DNA from: Luteimonas gilva
GTDB taxonomy: Bacteria; Pseudomonadota; Gammaproteobacteria; Xanthomonadales; Xanthomonadaceae
Reading direction: 5' to 3'
NCBI RefSeq assembly: GCF_005239095.1
Contig: NZ_SZUA01000001.1
Coordinates: 460,848-524,847 of the forward strand
Length of the DNA: 64,000 bases
Notes under the pieces: generated by a model
The model's database searches: none
Seen by the model: the letters and a program-made list of their open reading frames with translations, nothing else
What the model was told of the DNA's origin: nothing
Position numbers and translations under genes: made by a program
Shown: positions 54,161-62,515 of the stretch, in pieces
How positions within the stretch are numbered: position 1 is the stretch's first letter
Layout of the letters: every line of letters begins with the position of its first letter

Positions 54161-55390
54161 CTAAAAGGCGGAGCAAGGCGGATGCGGTTGCGCGCGCGCT
54201 TCCGGAGCGCGCCACTCGGGGTGGTCGTAAGGGATGTAGCCGACCCAAAACCAAGGCAGGCAGGTCGGCCCGAGCGCGGCGTCGGCGAGGTATTTGAAGG
54301 TGCCTTCGCCGTTCGAGCTGTTGCTGAGGATCACTAAGCAGCGCCGCCCGTCGGCCACGCACAAAGTGAGATTGTTGGTGCCGTCGTCGTGGCCGCCCTT
54401 GGTCCAGGCCTGGCCCTGCGGCGTGCGGTAGGTCAGCCAGCCGAGCGCTGCGGAGAATTCGATGCCGCGGTTGTCGTCGGTGACGTCTTCGGACAACGTA
54501 GGGAATTGCTGCACCGAACGGATCGCGGCCTGCGGACGCAGCAATTCGGTTTTGGACGCCGCGCTCAGGCCTTCGCCGCGGACCAGCCCGGCGAGGAAGG
54601 CCGCTTGGTCCGCGATCGTCGTGTCCATCGAGCCCGCCGCGCGCGCCGCACCGCGTTTCTTGTGGCCCAGCGGCTTGCCTTGTTCGTCGTAGCCTATGGC
54701 CAGATTCGCGGCGAAATCGTCGCGCCAGACCATGCTGCTGCGCTTCATCCCGAAGCGGTCGTACACCTGTTTTTGCATCAGCTCGGAGACGTCGATCCCC
54801 AGTCCGTTCTCGATGACGAATTGCAGCAGATTGATCCCTTCGCCGGAGTAGGCGTAGCGACTGCCGGGTTCGAAATGGAACTTGAGCTTGCCGTTCGCCT
54901 CGTAGCCCTTTTCGGTGAAGTAGCGGAAGTTAGGGAAGCCGGATCGGTGCGACAGCAGGATGCGCGGGGTCAGCTTGCGCCAGTGCTCGTCGCCCGCCAG
55001 GTCGGCGTATTTCTCGTATTCGGGCAGCGGCTTGGGCAGGTAGTCGGCGATCGAGCGGTCCAGGTCGAGCTTGCCCGATTCGACCAGGGACATCACTGCG
55101 TATGCGAACTCGCCCTTGGTGATCGAAGCGCCGTACATGATGGTGTCGGTGGTCAGCGGCAGGTTCTGTTCGAGATCGCGCGAGCCGTAGGCCTTCAGAT
55201 GCACGATGCGGCCGTCTTCGATCACCGCCAGCGCCAGGCCCGGCACGCGGGCGGCTTGCATCAGGCGATCTACTTCGGCGTCCAGGGCCGCACCGCGCAG
55301 CGGCTGGGGCCTCGGTTGCCGGGTTTGCGCCGCAGCGCATCCGGCCAAAAGGGCGCACAAACCTAACGCGAACCACCTTGCGTGCTTCAC
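54161..55390 (-). CDS. Beta-lactamase-fold serine hydrolase lipoprotein (class C/esterase type)
   Basis: Exported hydrolase of the beta-lactamase/PBP-like family. The 409 residues begin with a lipoprotein signal (LLAGC, C18). The SxxK nucleophile motif is SITK at 89-92, the second motif is YSG at 181-183 and the third is HDDG in TKGGHDDGTNN. YSG in place of YxN and the HxxG type of third motif suit esterases or D-amino peptidases more than true cephalosporinases, so antibiotic resistance should not be assumed. The start is GTG at 55390 after GGAGAGAG. It lies 64 bases after the ABC permease gene. Confidence 0.8.
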   Translation of the reverse strand: MKHARWFALGLCALLAGCAAAQTRQPRPQPLRGAALDAEVDRLMQAARVPGLALAVIEDGRIVHLKAYGSRDLEQNLPLTTDTIMYGASITKGEFAYAVMSLVESGKLDLDRSIADYLPKPLPEYEKYADLAGDEHWRKLTPRILLSHRSGFPNFRYFTEKGYEANGKLKFHFEPGSRYAYSGEGINLLQFVIENGLGIDVSELMQKQVYDRFGMKRSSMVWRDDFAANLAIGYDEQGKPLGHKKRGAARAAGSMDTTIADQAAFLAGLVRGEGLSAASKTELLRPQAAIRSVQQFPTLSEDVTDDNRGIEFSAALGWLTYRTPQGQAWTKGGHDDGTNNLTLCVADGRRCLVILSNSSNGEGTFKYLADAALGPTCLPWFWVGYIPYDHPEWRAPEARAQPHPPCSAF

Positions 55391-55454
55391 CGTCTCTCTC
55401 CGAGGTCTGCGGGAAAAAGCTCCGGCCCGCGGCGGGCCGGAGCGGGTGCGCGGA

Positions 55455-56516
55455 TCAGCCGTCGTCGCGCCAGCGGCGCAGGCGGATCGCGCCGTAGATC
55501 ATCGCTGCGCCGGCGGCCGCGCCGATCCACAACTGCGGCGACAGCAGCGGCGAGTACAGCGTCTTCAGATTGATCACTTGCTGCAGCACTTCCGGGCCGT
55601 CGCCGTGGATGTGGCCGAAGTCCGCGGCGTCCACCCAAGTGCCCGGCACGGCGCTGAGCAGGGCGCGGCCCACGATGTGCTGCCAGAACCAGGTGCTTTC
55701 CAGGTTGAACAGGTTCATCACGTCGAACCAGGTGACGAAGATGCCTGCGAACACCGGGATCATGATCGCCCACAGGAACGGCTTGCTCTTGGCCCAGGCC
55801 GAGCACAGCATCAGCCAGCCCGCCGTCGGCAGCGCCCACAGCGCGTACACCGGGATCGCGGCGATCAGGTGGCCGATCACGGTCAGCGGATCGCCCAAGC
55901 CGAACAAGATGGTGAACGGGTTGCCGCCGTGGACCATGATGAAGAAGCCGCACACCAGCATGAAGCCGAACATCGTCGCCACGCCCGCGGCCACCGCCAG
56001 CGCCGGAGCGACCAGTACCGCGCTGGCGACTTTCGACAGCACCGTCTGCGTGTCCGACACCGGCAGCGACTTCCAGAACAGCACGCTGCGGTCCTTGCGC
56101 TCGTCGTAAAGCGAACCCAAGCAGTAGAAGAACACCACGAAGGCGAGGACGATGAAGGCCCAGCTGGCGGACGCGAACAGGCTGATGTTCACGACATTGC
56201 CCACGTCCACCAGATCCTTGGCGTCCAGCTTATCGATCAGCATGCCGATGTTGACCATGTCGATCCGCACTTCCTGGCCGTCGATCTGGACGGTCTTGGA
56301 CGGATCGACCTTGTTGAGCATCATCTCGCCGACGCCGCCGGCCATCAGGTTGAACAGCAGGAAGATCGCGCCGGCGATCAGCGGCGCCCACAGGAAGCCG
56401 CCCTTGTGTTCCCAGAATTCGCGCTTGAGCAGCATCCGGAAGGTATGGGTGGGGTGGGGCGCGGCGACGGCCGGGTAGCGCGGGGTCGCGTCCATGTTTT
56501 CGGCGGGGGCGTTCAT
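55455..56516 (-). CDS. ABC-2 type permease
   Basis: Membrane subunit of the exporter with the ATPase before it. The 353 residues start with a soluble segment of about 40, then roughly six to eight hydrophobic segments (for example GFLWAPLIAGAIFLLFNLMAGG, WAFIVLAFVVFFYCLGSLYD, VLVAPALAVAAGVATMFGFML, PAILFGLG-like stretch, and a final one near the C-terminus at LWIGAAAGAAMIYGAIRL). The stretch DERKDRSVLFWKSLPVSDTQTVLSK is the cytoplasmic motif common to ABC-2 permeases. Its ATG overlaps the ATPase stop as ATGA. Confidence 0.82.
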   Translation of the reverse strand: MNAPAENMDATPRYPAVAAPHPTHTFRMLLKREFWEHKGGFLWAPLIAGAIFLLFNLMAGGVGEMMLNKVDPSKTVQIDGQEVRIDMVNIGMLIDKLDAKDLVDVGNVVNISLFASASWAFIVLAFVVFFYCLGSLYDERKDRSVLFWKSLPVSDTQTVLSKVASAVLVAPALAVAAGVATMFGFMLVCGFFIMVHGGNPFTILFGLGDPLTVIGHLIAAIPVYALWALPTAGWLMLCSAWAKSKPFLWAIMIPVFAGIFVTWFDVMNLFNLESTWFWQHIVGRALLSAVPGTWVDAADFGHIHGDGPEVLQQVINLKTLYSPLLSPQLWIGAAAGAAMIYGAIRLRRWRDDG

Positions 56517-57379
56517 GCGTAGGTTCCCTTCATGGTGGCGACGAACAGATCGGCCAGGCCCGGCGTGCGGGTTTCGCCCAGCGCTTCGAGCTGCTGCTGC
56601 GGCACGCCGTCGTAGAGCATCACGGTCTTGCCGAACGGCAGCGAACGCTCGTCGATCGGGCGCAGCGCGCGCGCGGCTTCGGTCTTGTCCTGGCCGACCA
56701 GCACTTCGGTATAGCGCTCGCCGATGTTTTCCATCGGCGCGTCGAGCACGATCTTGCCGTCGCGGATGAACATCACGTCGGTGAGGATGTGTTCGATCTC
56801 CTCCACCTGGTGGGTGGTGACGATGATCGTCTTCTGCTCGTCGAAGTAGTCCTCCAGCAGGCGCTGGTAGAACTGCTTGCGGTACAGGATGTCCAAACCG
56901 AGCGTCGGCTCGTCCAGCACCAGCAGCTTGGCGTCGATCGCCATCACCAGGGCCAGGTGCAACTGCACGATCATGCCCTTGGACAATTCGCGCACGCGCA
57001 TCTGCGGCTTGAGTTGGGTATTGGCCAGGAAGCGTTCGCAGCGCGCGCGGTCGAAGCGCGGATGCACGCCGGCGACGAATTCGATCGCCTGGCCGACGCG
57101 GATCCAGCGCGGCAGCACCGCCACGTCGGCGATGAAGCACACGTCGTTCATCAGGTCGTCGCGCTGGGTGCGCGGGTCGCGGCCCAATACTTTCAGCTCG
57201 CCATCGAACGGGATCAGGCCCAGCATCGCCTTCAGCGCGGTGGTCTTGCCGGCGCCGTTGGGGCCGATCAAGCCGATGATCTTGCCCGCTTCGATCTTCA
57301 GCTCGGTGTTGTCCAGCGCGAGCTTGTTCTTGTAGGCCTTGCGCAAACCGTGCGCATCGACCACGAGTCCGGTATTCAT
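56513..57379 (-). CDS. ABC transporter ATP-binding protein
   Basis: Cytosolic ATPase of 288 residues: Walker A GPNGAGKTT at 39-47, signature ELSKGMIVQL, Walker B KLLVLDEPTLGLD and switch TTHQVEE. The longer frame upstream is discarded because MNTGLVVDAHGLRKAY at 57379 is the natural start. Its ATG overlaps the GntR stop as ATGA (57376-57379) and its stop overlaps the permease start. It is paralogous in plan to the ATPase at 7117-8034 but its signature differs (LSKGM against LSRGE). Confidence 0.9.
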   Translation of the reverse strand: MNTGLVVDAHGLRKAYKNKLALDNTELKIEAGKIIGLIGPNGAGKTTALKAMLGLIPFDGELKVLGRDPRTQRDDLMNDVCFIADVAVLPRWIRVGQAIEFVAGVHPRFDRARCERFLANTQLKPQMRVRELSKGMIVQLHLALVMAIDAKLLVLDEPTLGLDILYRKQFYQRLLEDYFDEQKTIIVTTHQVEEIEHILTDVMFIRDGKIVLDAPMENIGERYTEVLVGQDKTEAARALRPIDERSLPFGKTVMLYDGVPQQQLEALGETRTPGLADLFVATMKGTYA

Positions 57380-57744
57380 CGCGTGCCTCCCTTGTCGCCG
57401 CGCAGCAGCTCCGCCGGCGACAGGCCCAGGCGCTGGATGCGTTCCAGCACCAACGGCCACTCTTCGCGCAGGAAGCGTTCGCGTTCGCTCGCCAACAGTT
57501 TTTCGGACGCGCCCTCGATGACGTACATGCCCAGTCCCCTACGTTTTTCGACTAGAGATTCGTCCGCCAGCTCCTGGTAGGCGCGGGAGACGGTGATCGG
57601 ATTCAGCTGATACTCGGCGGCCACCTGGCGCACGGAGGGCAGGGGGTCGCCGGGCTTGAGCACGCCGTCGAGCAGCATGGCCACGACGCGCTCCTTCAGC
57701 TGGCGGTAGATGGGAGCGCCTTCGCTCCATTGGATCGCGGTCAT
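57376..57744 (-). CDS. GntR family repressor, YtrA subfamily (second copy)
   Basis: A 122-residue regulator with only a winged helix (about 10-80; APIYRQLKERVVAMLLDG and YQLNPITVSRAYQELADES) and a short C-terminal tail, as in YtrA. It overlaps the ATPase gene and follows the first gene of the unit by only three bases. The palindrome over the -10 at 58278-58301 is its likely target. Confidence 0.9.
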   Translation of the reverse strand: MTAIQWSEGAPIYRQLKERVVAMLLDGVLKPGDPLPSVRQVAAEYQLNPITVSRAYQELADESLVEKRRGLGMYVIEGASEKLLASERERFLREEWPLVLERIQRLGLSPAELLRGDKGGTR

Positions 57745-57747
57745 GGC

Positions 57748-58254
57748 TCAGCCCCGGGGTGCGAAGGAGAAGTACGGCAGAGTGATCGAACGGCGGCTGT
57801 GCCGGATTTTGGGCGCCGCTGGCGACGGCGCCGGAGCTTCGATGGTTTCGACGGTGGAAACGTCGTAGTTGGCGAGTTCGTCGGCGGCCGCGTCCAACGC
57901 GGACTCGGTCGCGACTTCGGCAGTGAAGCCGGCGACGTGGCTGAGGATTTCGCCCACGTCGCGGGTGCCCCGCAACTTGTTGGCCAGCGCATCGGCGCGG
58001 GCTTCGATGTCCTTGGCGCGCATCTCGGCGGCGGCCTTGCGGGCCTGCGCCGAACGCTCGGCGTAAACCAAGCGGTGCTGGGTCCAGGGCTGGGGTGCGA
58101 CGCCGGCTTGCGGAGCGGGCCGGGTGGAGATCGCCGCCAGCAGCTGCGGGGCCGATTCGGCCTGGCGGGCGGGGCTGGAGGCGATCAAGCCGGCCGTCAT
58201 CAGGACGGCGGCGACGGACAGCGCGGAGAACGTGTTGTGCAGCTTGCGGTTCAT
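57748..58254 (-). CDS. Signal-peptide protein of unknown function, first gene of the GntR-ABC unit
   Basis: Not recognised. The 168 residues have an N-terminal hydrophobic segment (about 12-27, SALSVAAVLMTAGLIASS) that reads as a signal peptide or anchor, then a low-complexity Ala/Pro/Gln region, an alpha-helical Ala/Arg/Lys-rich stretch (AQARKAAAEMRAKDIEARAD), a second helical stretch and a basic C-terminus ending RRSITLPYFSFAPRG. It is separated from gntR by three bases and is next to the operator, so it would be made whenever the exporter is. Confidence 0.6.
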   Translation of the reverse strand: MNRKLHNTFSALSVAAVLMTAGLIASSPARQAESAPQLLAAISTRPAPQAGVAPQPWTQHRLVYAERSAQARKAAAEMRAKDIEARADALANKLRGTRDVGEILSHVAGFTAEVATESALDAAADELANYDVSTVETIEAPAPSPAAPKIRHSRRSITLPYFSFAPRG

Positions 58255-58277
58255 GGCCGTGTCCTGCTGGGGTGTCT

Positions 58278-58318
58278 GGTGTTGTAGTCAACTATAACAC
58301 CAATCCAACTTTCGTCAA
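58278..58318 (-). promoter_or_regulatory. Promoter and palindromic operator of the second GntR-ABC unit
   Basis: On the minus strand TTGACG (plus 58313-58318) is followed after 16 bases by TATAGT (plus 58291-58296). Over this -10 lies the imperfect palindrome 58278-58301, of form GGTGTTNTAGT-N2-ACTANAACACC, with 22 of 24 positions symmetric. It is the counterpart of the palindrome at 8492-8514 but the sequence is different, so each GntR probably reads its own operator. Confidence 0.7.
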
Positions 58319-58373
58319 TATCGGACCGACCCAACTAAAGGCATACTCGCCGCAGTCCAGCAGAGGTCAGGAA

Positions 58374-58949
58374 ATGAACGTAAATCGTTGTTTCTTAAAG
58401 GGGTTGATCGTTTCCGCCGCTCTGGTTTCCGGGCTCGCGCTGGCCGCGGGCGGGTTGCTGGACCGATCCTACCGGCCGCTCACCGGCAAAACGCCTGTCA
58501 ATCTGCAGCAGCAGTACGGCGGCAAGGTGCTGCTGGTGGTCAACACCGCCAGCAAATGCGGCCTGGCGCCGCAGTTCGAAGCGCTCGAGGCGTTGAATGC
58601 GAAGTACCAGCAACAGGGTTTCGCGGTGCTCGGCTTCCCGTCGGGCGATTTCAAGAACCAGGAATACGGCGACGAAAAGCAGATCCAGGAATTCTGCACG
58701 CTGACCTATGGCGTGAAGTTCCCGATGTTCGAAAAAGTCCACGTGAAAGGCGACGAAGCCACGCCGCTGTATCGCGACTTGATCAAGACCACCGGCGATA
58801 CGCCCGAGTGGAACTTCCACAAATACTTGATCTCGCGCGACGGGCGGGTCGTGGGCAGCTTCGCCAGCCGCACCGTGCCCGACGACAAAGCCCTGGTGGC
58901 GGCGATCGAGCGCGAACTGAAATCGCCGGCGCCCGCCGCGAAGCGATGA
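58374..58949 (+). CDS. Glutathione peroxidase-like protein with altered active-site loop
   Basis: A 191-residue thiol peroxidase with a signal peptide (about 1-26), so probably periplasmic. The peroxidatic cysteine is C62 in NTASKCGLAPQF and W146-N147 of the tetrad are kept in EWNFHKYLI. In the usual loop LGFPCNQF the sequence here is LGFPSGDF, so the tetrad glutamine is D92. Either the activity is altered or another residue takes its place. A further cysteine is C108 (QEFCTL). The ATG at 58374 follows CAGGAA and is preferred over the longer frame. Confidence 0.82.
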   Translation: MNVNRCFLKGLIVSAALVSGLALAAGGLLDRSYRPLTGKTPVNLQQQYGGKVLLVVNTASKCGLAPQFEALEALNAKYQQQGFAVLGFPSGDFKNQEYGDEKQIQEFCTLTYGVKFPMFEKVHVKGDEATPLYRDLIKTTGDTPEWNFHKYLISRDGRVVGSFASRTVPDDKALVAAIERELKSPAPAAKR

Positions 58950-59036
58950 GGGTCTGGCCGAGATTGCCCTCGGCCCGCGCCGCCCGCGACAATAACGGTT
59001 CAGCGCCGCCACGGCGGCGGCGTACGGGAGCGATGA

Positions 59037-59969
59037 ATGAAGGTCTGGATGCGCGGCGCGGCCGCGGCAGTATTGGCTGCGGTCGCCGGGACGGCGATCG
59101 CGCAGAAGGCGGAAGCGCCGCTGGTCACCGAACGCGAGAAGGTCAGCTACACCATCGGCATGGACGTGGGCCGCTCGGTCGCGCCGGCGGTGCCGGACAT
59201 GGACGTCAAGTCGTTCGAACGCGCGGTGCGCAACGCTTTCGATGGCGGCAAGCCTTTGCTGCAAGAAGCCGAAATCCGCCCGCTGGCCGAAACGCTGATG
59301 AAGCGCATCGCCGCGCGCAATCCCAATAGTCCGAACAAGCCCGTCGGCGCGCCGCCCGACATCTCGCGCGAAAAGGTCGGCCTGCTGGTCGGCAGCGACG
59401 TCGGCCGCTCGTTGACGCCGATCAAGGACGAAATCGAACTGCCGGTGCTGACCCGCGGCCTGCTGGCCGTGGCCAACAAGGAAACCCCGCTGCTCACCGA
59501 AGCCGAGGCCAAGGCGGTGCGCGACGGTTTCACCCAGCGCCTCCAGACCAAGATGCAGGCCCAGGCCGCCACGCTCGGCGCCAAGAACGAAAGCGATGGC
59601 GCGGCCTTCCTGGCCAAGAACAAGACGGTCAAGGGCGTGTTCACCACGCCGTCGGGCCTGCAATACATGGTGCTGCGCCAAGGTTCCGGCGTGCGGCCCA
59701 AGCCCAGCGACCGGGTGCGCGTGAACTATCACGGCACGCTGCTGGACGGCACGGTGTTCGACAGCTCCTACGATCGCGGCCAGCCGGCCGAGTTCGGCCT
59801 GAACCAGGTGATCGCGGGTTGGACCGAGGGCGTGACCCTGATGCCGGTCGGCGCCAAATACCGTTTCTGGATCCCCGGCAACCTGGCCTACGGCGCCAAG
59901 GGCTCGGGCGACAAGATCGGCCCGAACGCCACCCTGGTCTTCGATGTCGAATTGATGGCCATCCTTTGA
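59037..59969 (+). CDS. FKBP-type peptidyl-prolyl isomerase, periplasmic
   Basis: Cis-trans proline isomerase and folding helper. The 310 residues have a signal peptide (about 1-22, cut near AIAQK), two N-terminal dimerisation-like segments of FKBP_N (VSYTIGMDVGRSV and VGLLVGSDVGRSL) and a C-terminal FKBP domain (about 205-308, RVRVNYHGTLLDGTVFDSS and LMPVGAKYRFWIPGNLAYG). The N-terminal part is longer than usual because the FKBP_N-like unit occurs twice. A second FKBP gene follows. Confidence 0.87.
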   Translation: MKVWMRGAAAAVLAAVAGTAIAQKAEAPLVTEREKVSYTIGMDVGRSVAPAVPDMDVKSFERAVRNAFDGGKPLLQEAEIRPLAETLMKRIAARNPNSPNKPVGAPPDISREKVGLLVGSDVGRSLTPIKDEIELPVLTRGLLAVANKETPLLTEAEAKAVRDGFTQRLQTKMQAQAATLGAKNESDGAAFLAKNKTVKGVFTTPSGLQYMVLRQGSGVRPKPSDRVRVNYHGTLLDGTVFDSSYDRGQPAEFGLNQVIAGWTEGVTLMPVGAKYRFWIPGNLAYGAKGSGDKIGPNATLVFDVELMAIL

Positions 59970-60082
59970 TGGTCCGGGGCGCGGACGGCCCAGTCCCGGG
60001 TCGTTCAGCGCCTGTTGGCCAAAGTACCAACTTTGCGCGGCCCGACCAGGCTCGCTTTTTCCCTTGCAGGAGTGAACGCCCG

Positions 60083-60910
60083 ATGACGTCCATCCACCGT
60101 AACAGCGCCCTGGCGCTCGCCCTGGCCTCGTGCGTCCTGTTCGCCGCCGGCTGCAACAAGCCGGGCGACAAGGCCGCCGACGCCGCCAAGCCCGCCGACA
60201 AGGCGGCCGAAGCCAAGACCGACGGCGCCAAGGCCATCCCGGGCCTGGCGACCGAGAAAGAGCAGGTCAGCTACATGGTCGGCATGGCCATGGCCCGCCA
60301 ACTCCAGCCGATGAAGGACGAGCTGGATCTGGAGACGGTGACCAAGGCGATCAAAACCTCGTTCGCCGGCGAAAAATTGCTGCTGACCGATCAGCAGGCT
60401 TCCGAGATCAGCGAGAACTTCGGCCGCAAGATGCAGGCCAAGCAGATCGAGGAAATGCTGAAGAAGGCCAAGGACAACAAGGAAGAAGGCGCCAAGTTCC
60501 TGGCCGAGAACGGCAAGAAGCCCGGCGTGACCACCACCGCTTCGGGCCTGCAGTACCAAGTGATCACCGAAGGCAAAGGCGCCAAGCCCAAGTCCACCGA
60601 CGTGGTCCGGGTGAACTACAAGGGCACCTTGCTCGACGGCAAGCCCTTCGACAGCACCTACGACCGCAACGAACCGGCCATGTTCCAGCTGGAGCAAGTG
60701 GTGCCGGGCTGGAAGGAAGGCATCGCGCTGATGCCGGTGGGTAGCAAGTACAAGTTCTGGATTCCCAGCCAGTTGGGTTACGGCGAGCAAGGCACGCCCG
60801 GCGGCCCGATCGGCCCGAACGCGACCTTGGTGTTCGAAGTCGAACTGCTCGACATCGTGAAACCCGACCAATTGCCGAGCCAAACGCCGCCGGCCCCGGT
60901 CAAGCAGTAA
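60083..60910 (+). CDS. FKBP-type peptidyl-prolyl isomerase lipoprotein
   Basis: A 275-residue isomerase with a lipoprotein signal (FAAGC, C24), a Lys/Ala-rich linker, one FKBP_N unit (VSYMVGMAMARQLQ) and an FKBP domain (about 155-260; VVRVNYKGTLLDGKPFDST, LMPVGSKYKFWIPSQLGYG). It is close to FkpA/Mip proteins. The longer frame upstream is discarded because the lipobox starts here. It ends three bases before ugd. Confidence 0.88.
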   Translation: MTSIHRNSALALALASCVLFAAGCNKPGDKAADAAKPADKAAEAKTDGAKAIPGLATEKEQVSYMVGMAMARQLQPMKDELDLETVTKAIKTSFAGEKLLLTDQQASEISENFGRKMQAKQIEEMLKKAKDNKEEGAKFLAENGKKPGVTTTASGLQYQVITEGKGAKPKSTDVVRVNYKGTLLDGKPFDSTYDRNEPAMFQLEQVVPGWKEGIALMPVGSKYKFWIPSQLGYGEQGTPGGPIGPNATLVFEVELLDIVKPDQLPSQTPPAPVKQ

Positions 60911-60913
60911 GCG

Positions 60914-62254
60914 ATGCGTCTCGCGATCTTCGGTACCGGATACGTCGGCCTGGTCACCGGCACGTGCCTGGCGGAAGTCGGGCACGACGTGGTCTGCGTC
61001 GACATCGACGCGGCCAAGGTGGAAGGGCTCAAGCGCGGGGTGATCCCGATCTACGAGCCCGGCCTGGAACCGATGGTGAAGGCCAACCACGCCGCCGGAC
61101 GTTTGGATTTCACCACCGATGCGGCCGCGGCCATCGCCCATGGCGAGGTCGTCTTCATCGCCGTCGGCACGCCGCCGGACGAAGACGGCAGCGCCGACCT
61201 GAAATACGTGCTGGCGGTGGCCAAAACCATCGGCCAGCACCTGGCGCGGCCGGCGGTGATCGTCGACAAGTCGACCGTGCCGGTGGGCACCGCCGACAAG
61301 GTCCGCGCGGCGATCGCGCAGGAATTGCAAGCGCGCGGCGAGGACATCCCGTTCGAAGTGGTTTCGAATCCGGAATTCCTGAAAGAAGGCGATGCGGTCA
61401 AGGACTGCATGCGTCCGGATCGGATCGTGATCGGCGCGTCCAGCAAGGCGGCGATCGAAAAGATGAAACGGCTGTACGCGCCGTTCAACCGCAACCACGA
61501 GCGGATCGTGGCGATGGACGTGCGTTCGGCCGAGCTGACCAAGTACGCGGCCAACGCGATGCTGGCGACCAAGATTAGCTTCATGAACGAGATCGCCAAC
61601 ATCGCCGAGAAAGTCGGCGCCGACATCGAGCACGTGCGCCAAGGCATCGGCTCGGATCCGCGCATCGGCTGGCACTTCATCTATCCCGGCGCGGGCTACG
61701 GCGGCTCCTGCTTCCCGAAAGACGTGCAGGCGTTGGCGCGCACCTCGCGCCAGGTCGGGCACGAAGCCGTGCTGCTGCAGGCCGTGGAAACGGTCAACGA
61801 CCGCCAGAAAGGCCATCTGTTCGAACTGATCGCCCGCCACTACGACGGCGAAGTGCGCGGCCGCACTTTCGCGGTCTGGGGCTTGGCGTTCAAGCCCAAC
61901 ACCGACGACATGCGCGAGGCTTCCAGCCGCAGGCTGTTGGAACAATTGTGGGACGCGGGCGCCAAAGTGCGCGCCTACGATCCCGAAGCCGCGGAGGAAG
62001 CGCGCCGCATCTTCGGCGAGCGTCCGGACTTGGCGCTGTGCGATTCGGCTTCGGCGGCGCTGCAGGGCGCGGACGCCTTGGTCGTCGTCACCGAGTGGAA
62101 GCAGTTCCGCAGCCCCGATTTCGCCAAGCTGCACGGCATACTGCGCGATCGCGCGATTTTCGACGGCCGCAACCTGTACGAGCCGGCCGAAGTCGAAGCG
62201 GCCGGCATCGCCTACTGGGGCATCGGCCGCGGCCGTTCCATCGGCTTGGATTGA
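60914..62254 (+). CDS. ugd: UDP-glucose 6-dehydrogenase
   Basis: Oxidises UDP-glucose to UDP-glucuronate for surface polysaccharide or lipid A modification. The 446 residues contain the Rossmann GTGYVG at 7-12, the segment [14 protein letters not shown]-like central domain, the catalytic cysteine C266 in [12 protein letters not shown], and a C-terminal UDP-binding domain ([18 protein letters not shown]). It follows the second FKBP gene by three bases and precedes slyX by three, so they form one operon. Confidence 0.95.
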   Translation: MRLAIFGTGYVGLVTGTCLAEVGHDVVCVDIDAAKVEGLKRGVIPIYEPGLEPMVKANHAAGRLDFTTDAAAAIAHGEVVFIAVGTPPDEDGSADLKYVLAVAKTIGQHLARPAVIVDKSTVPVGTADKVRAAIAQELQARGEDIPFEVVSNPEFLKEGDAVKDCMRPDRIVIGASSKAAIEKMKRLYAPFNRNHERIVAMDVRSAELTKYAANAMLATKISFMNEIANIAEKVGADIEHVRQGIGSDPRIGWHFIYPGAGYGGSCFPKDVQALARTSRQVGHEAVLLQAVETVNDRQKGHLFELIARHYDGEVRGRTFAVWGLAFKPNTDDMREASSRRLLEQLWDAGAKVRAYDPEAAEEARRIFGERPDLALCDSASAALQGADALVVVTEWKQFRSPDFAKLHGILRDRAIFDGRNLYEPAEVEAAGIAYWGIGRGRSIGLD

Positions 62255-62257
62255 GGC

Positions 62258-62473
62258 ATGAGCGGCGATCTCGATCTCAGGCTGGTCGAGCTGGAGACGC
62301 GCTTGGCGTTCCAGGAGCAGGCGCTGGCCGAATTGAGCGATGCGCTGGCGGCGTCCCGGATCGAGACGCAGCGTTATGCGGATCTGCTGCGGCGGGCGTT
62401 GGAAGAATTGCGGACTTCGCGCGGCGATGCGTTCGCCGATCCGGCCGACGAACCGCCGCCCCCGCATTACTGA
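62258..62473 (+). CDS. slyX: SlyX family protein
   Basis: A 71-residue acidic coiled-coil protein of unknown role, typical SlyX size. The heptads VELETRLAFQEQALAELSDAL match the family and the C-terminus ends PPPPHY, the family's signature tail. It begins three bases after ugd. Confidence 0.85.
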   Translation: MSGDLDLRLVELETRLAFQEQALAELSDALAASRIETQRYADLLRRALEELRTSRGDAFADPADEPPPPHY

Positions 62474-62515
62474 TCGGCATAGCCGCGAACGCAAGCCGCG
62501 CATAGAATCGGCGCC

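Noticed and set aside
54161-55390. Beta-lactam resistance gene
   Set aside because: The fold is beta-lactamase-like, but YSG and HDDG motifs and the lipoprotein signal suit an esterase or peptidase; resistance cannot be claimed.
60005-62503. Open frame of about 830 codons opposite the second FKBP gene, ugd and slyX
   Set aside because: Antisense shadow with no domain and His/Arg/Gln-rich composition.
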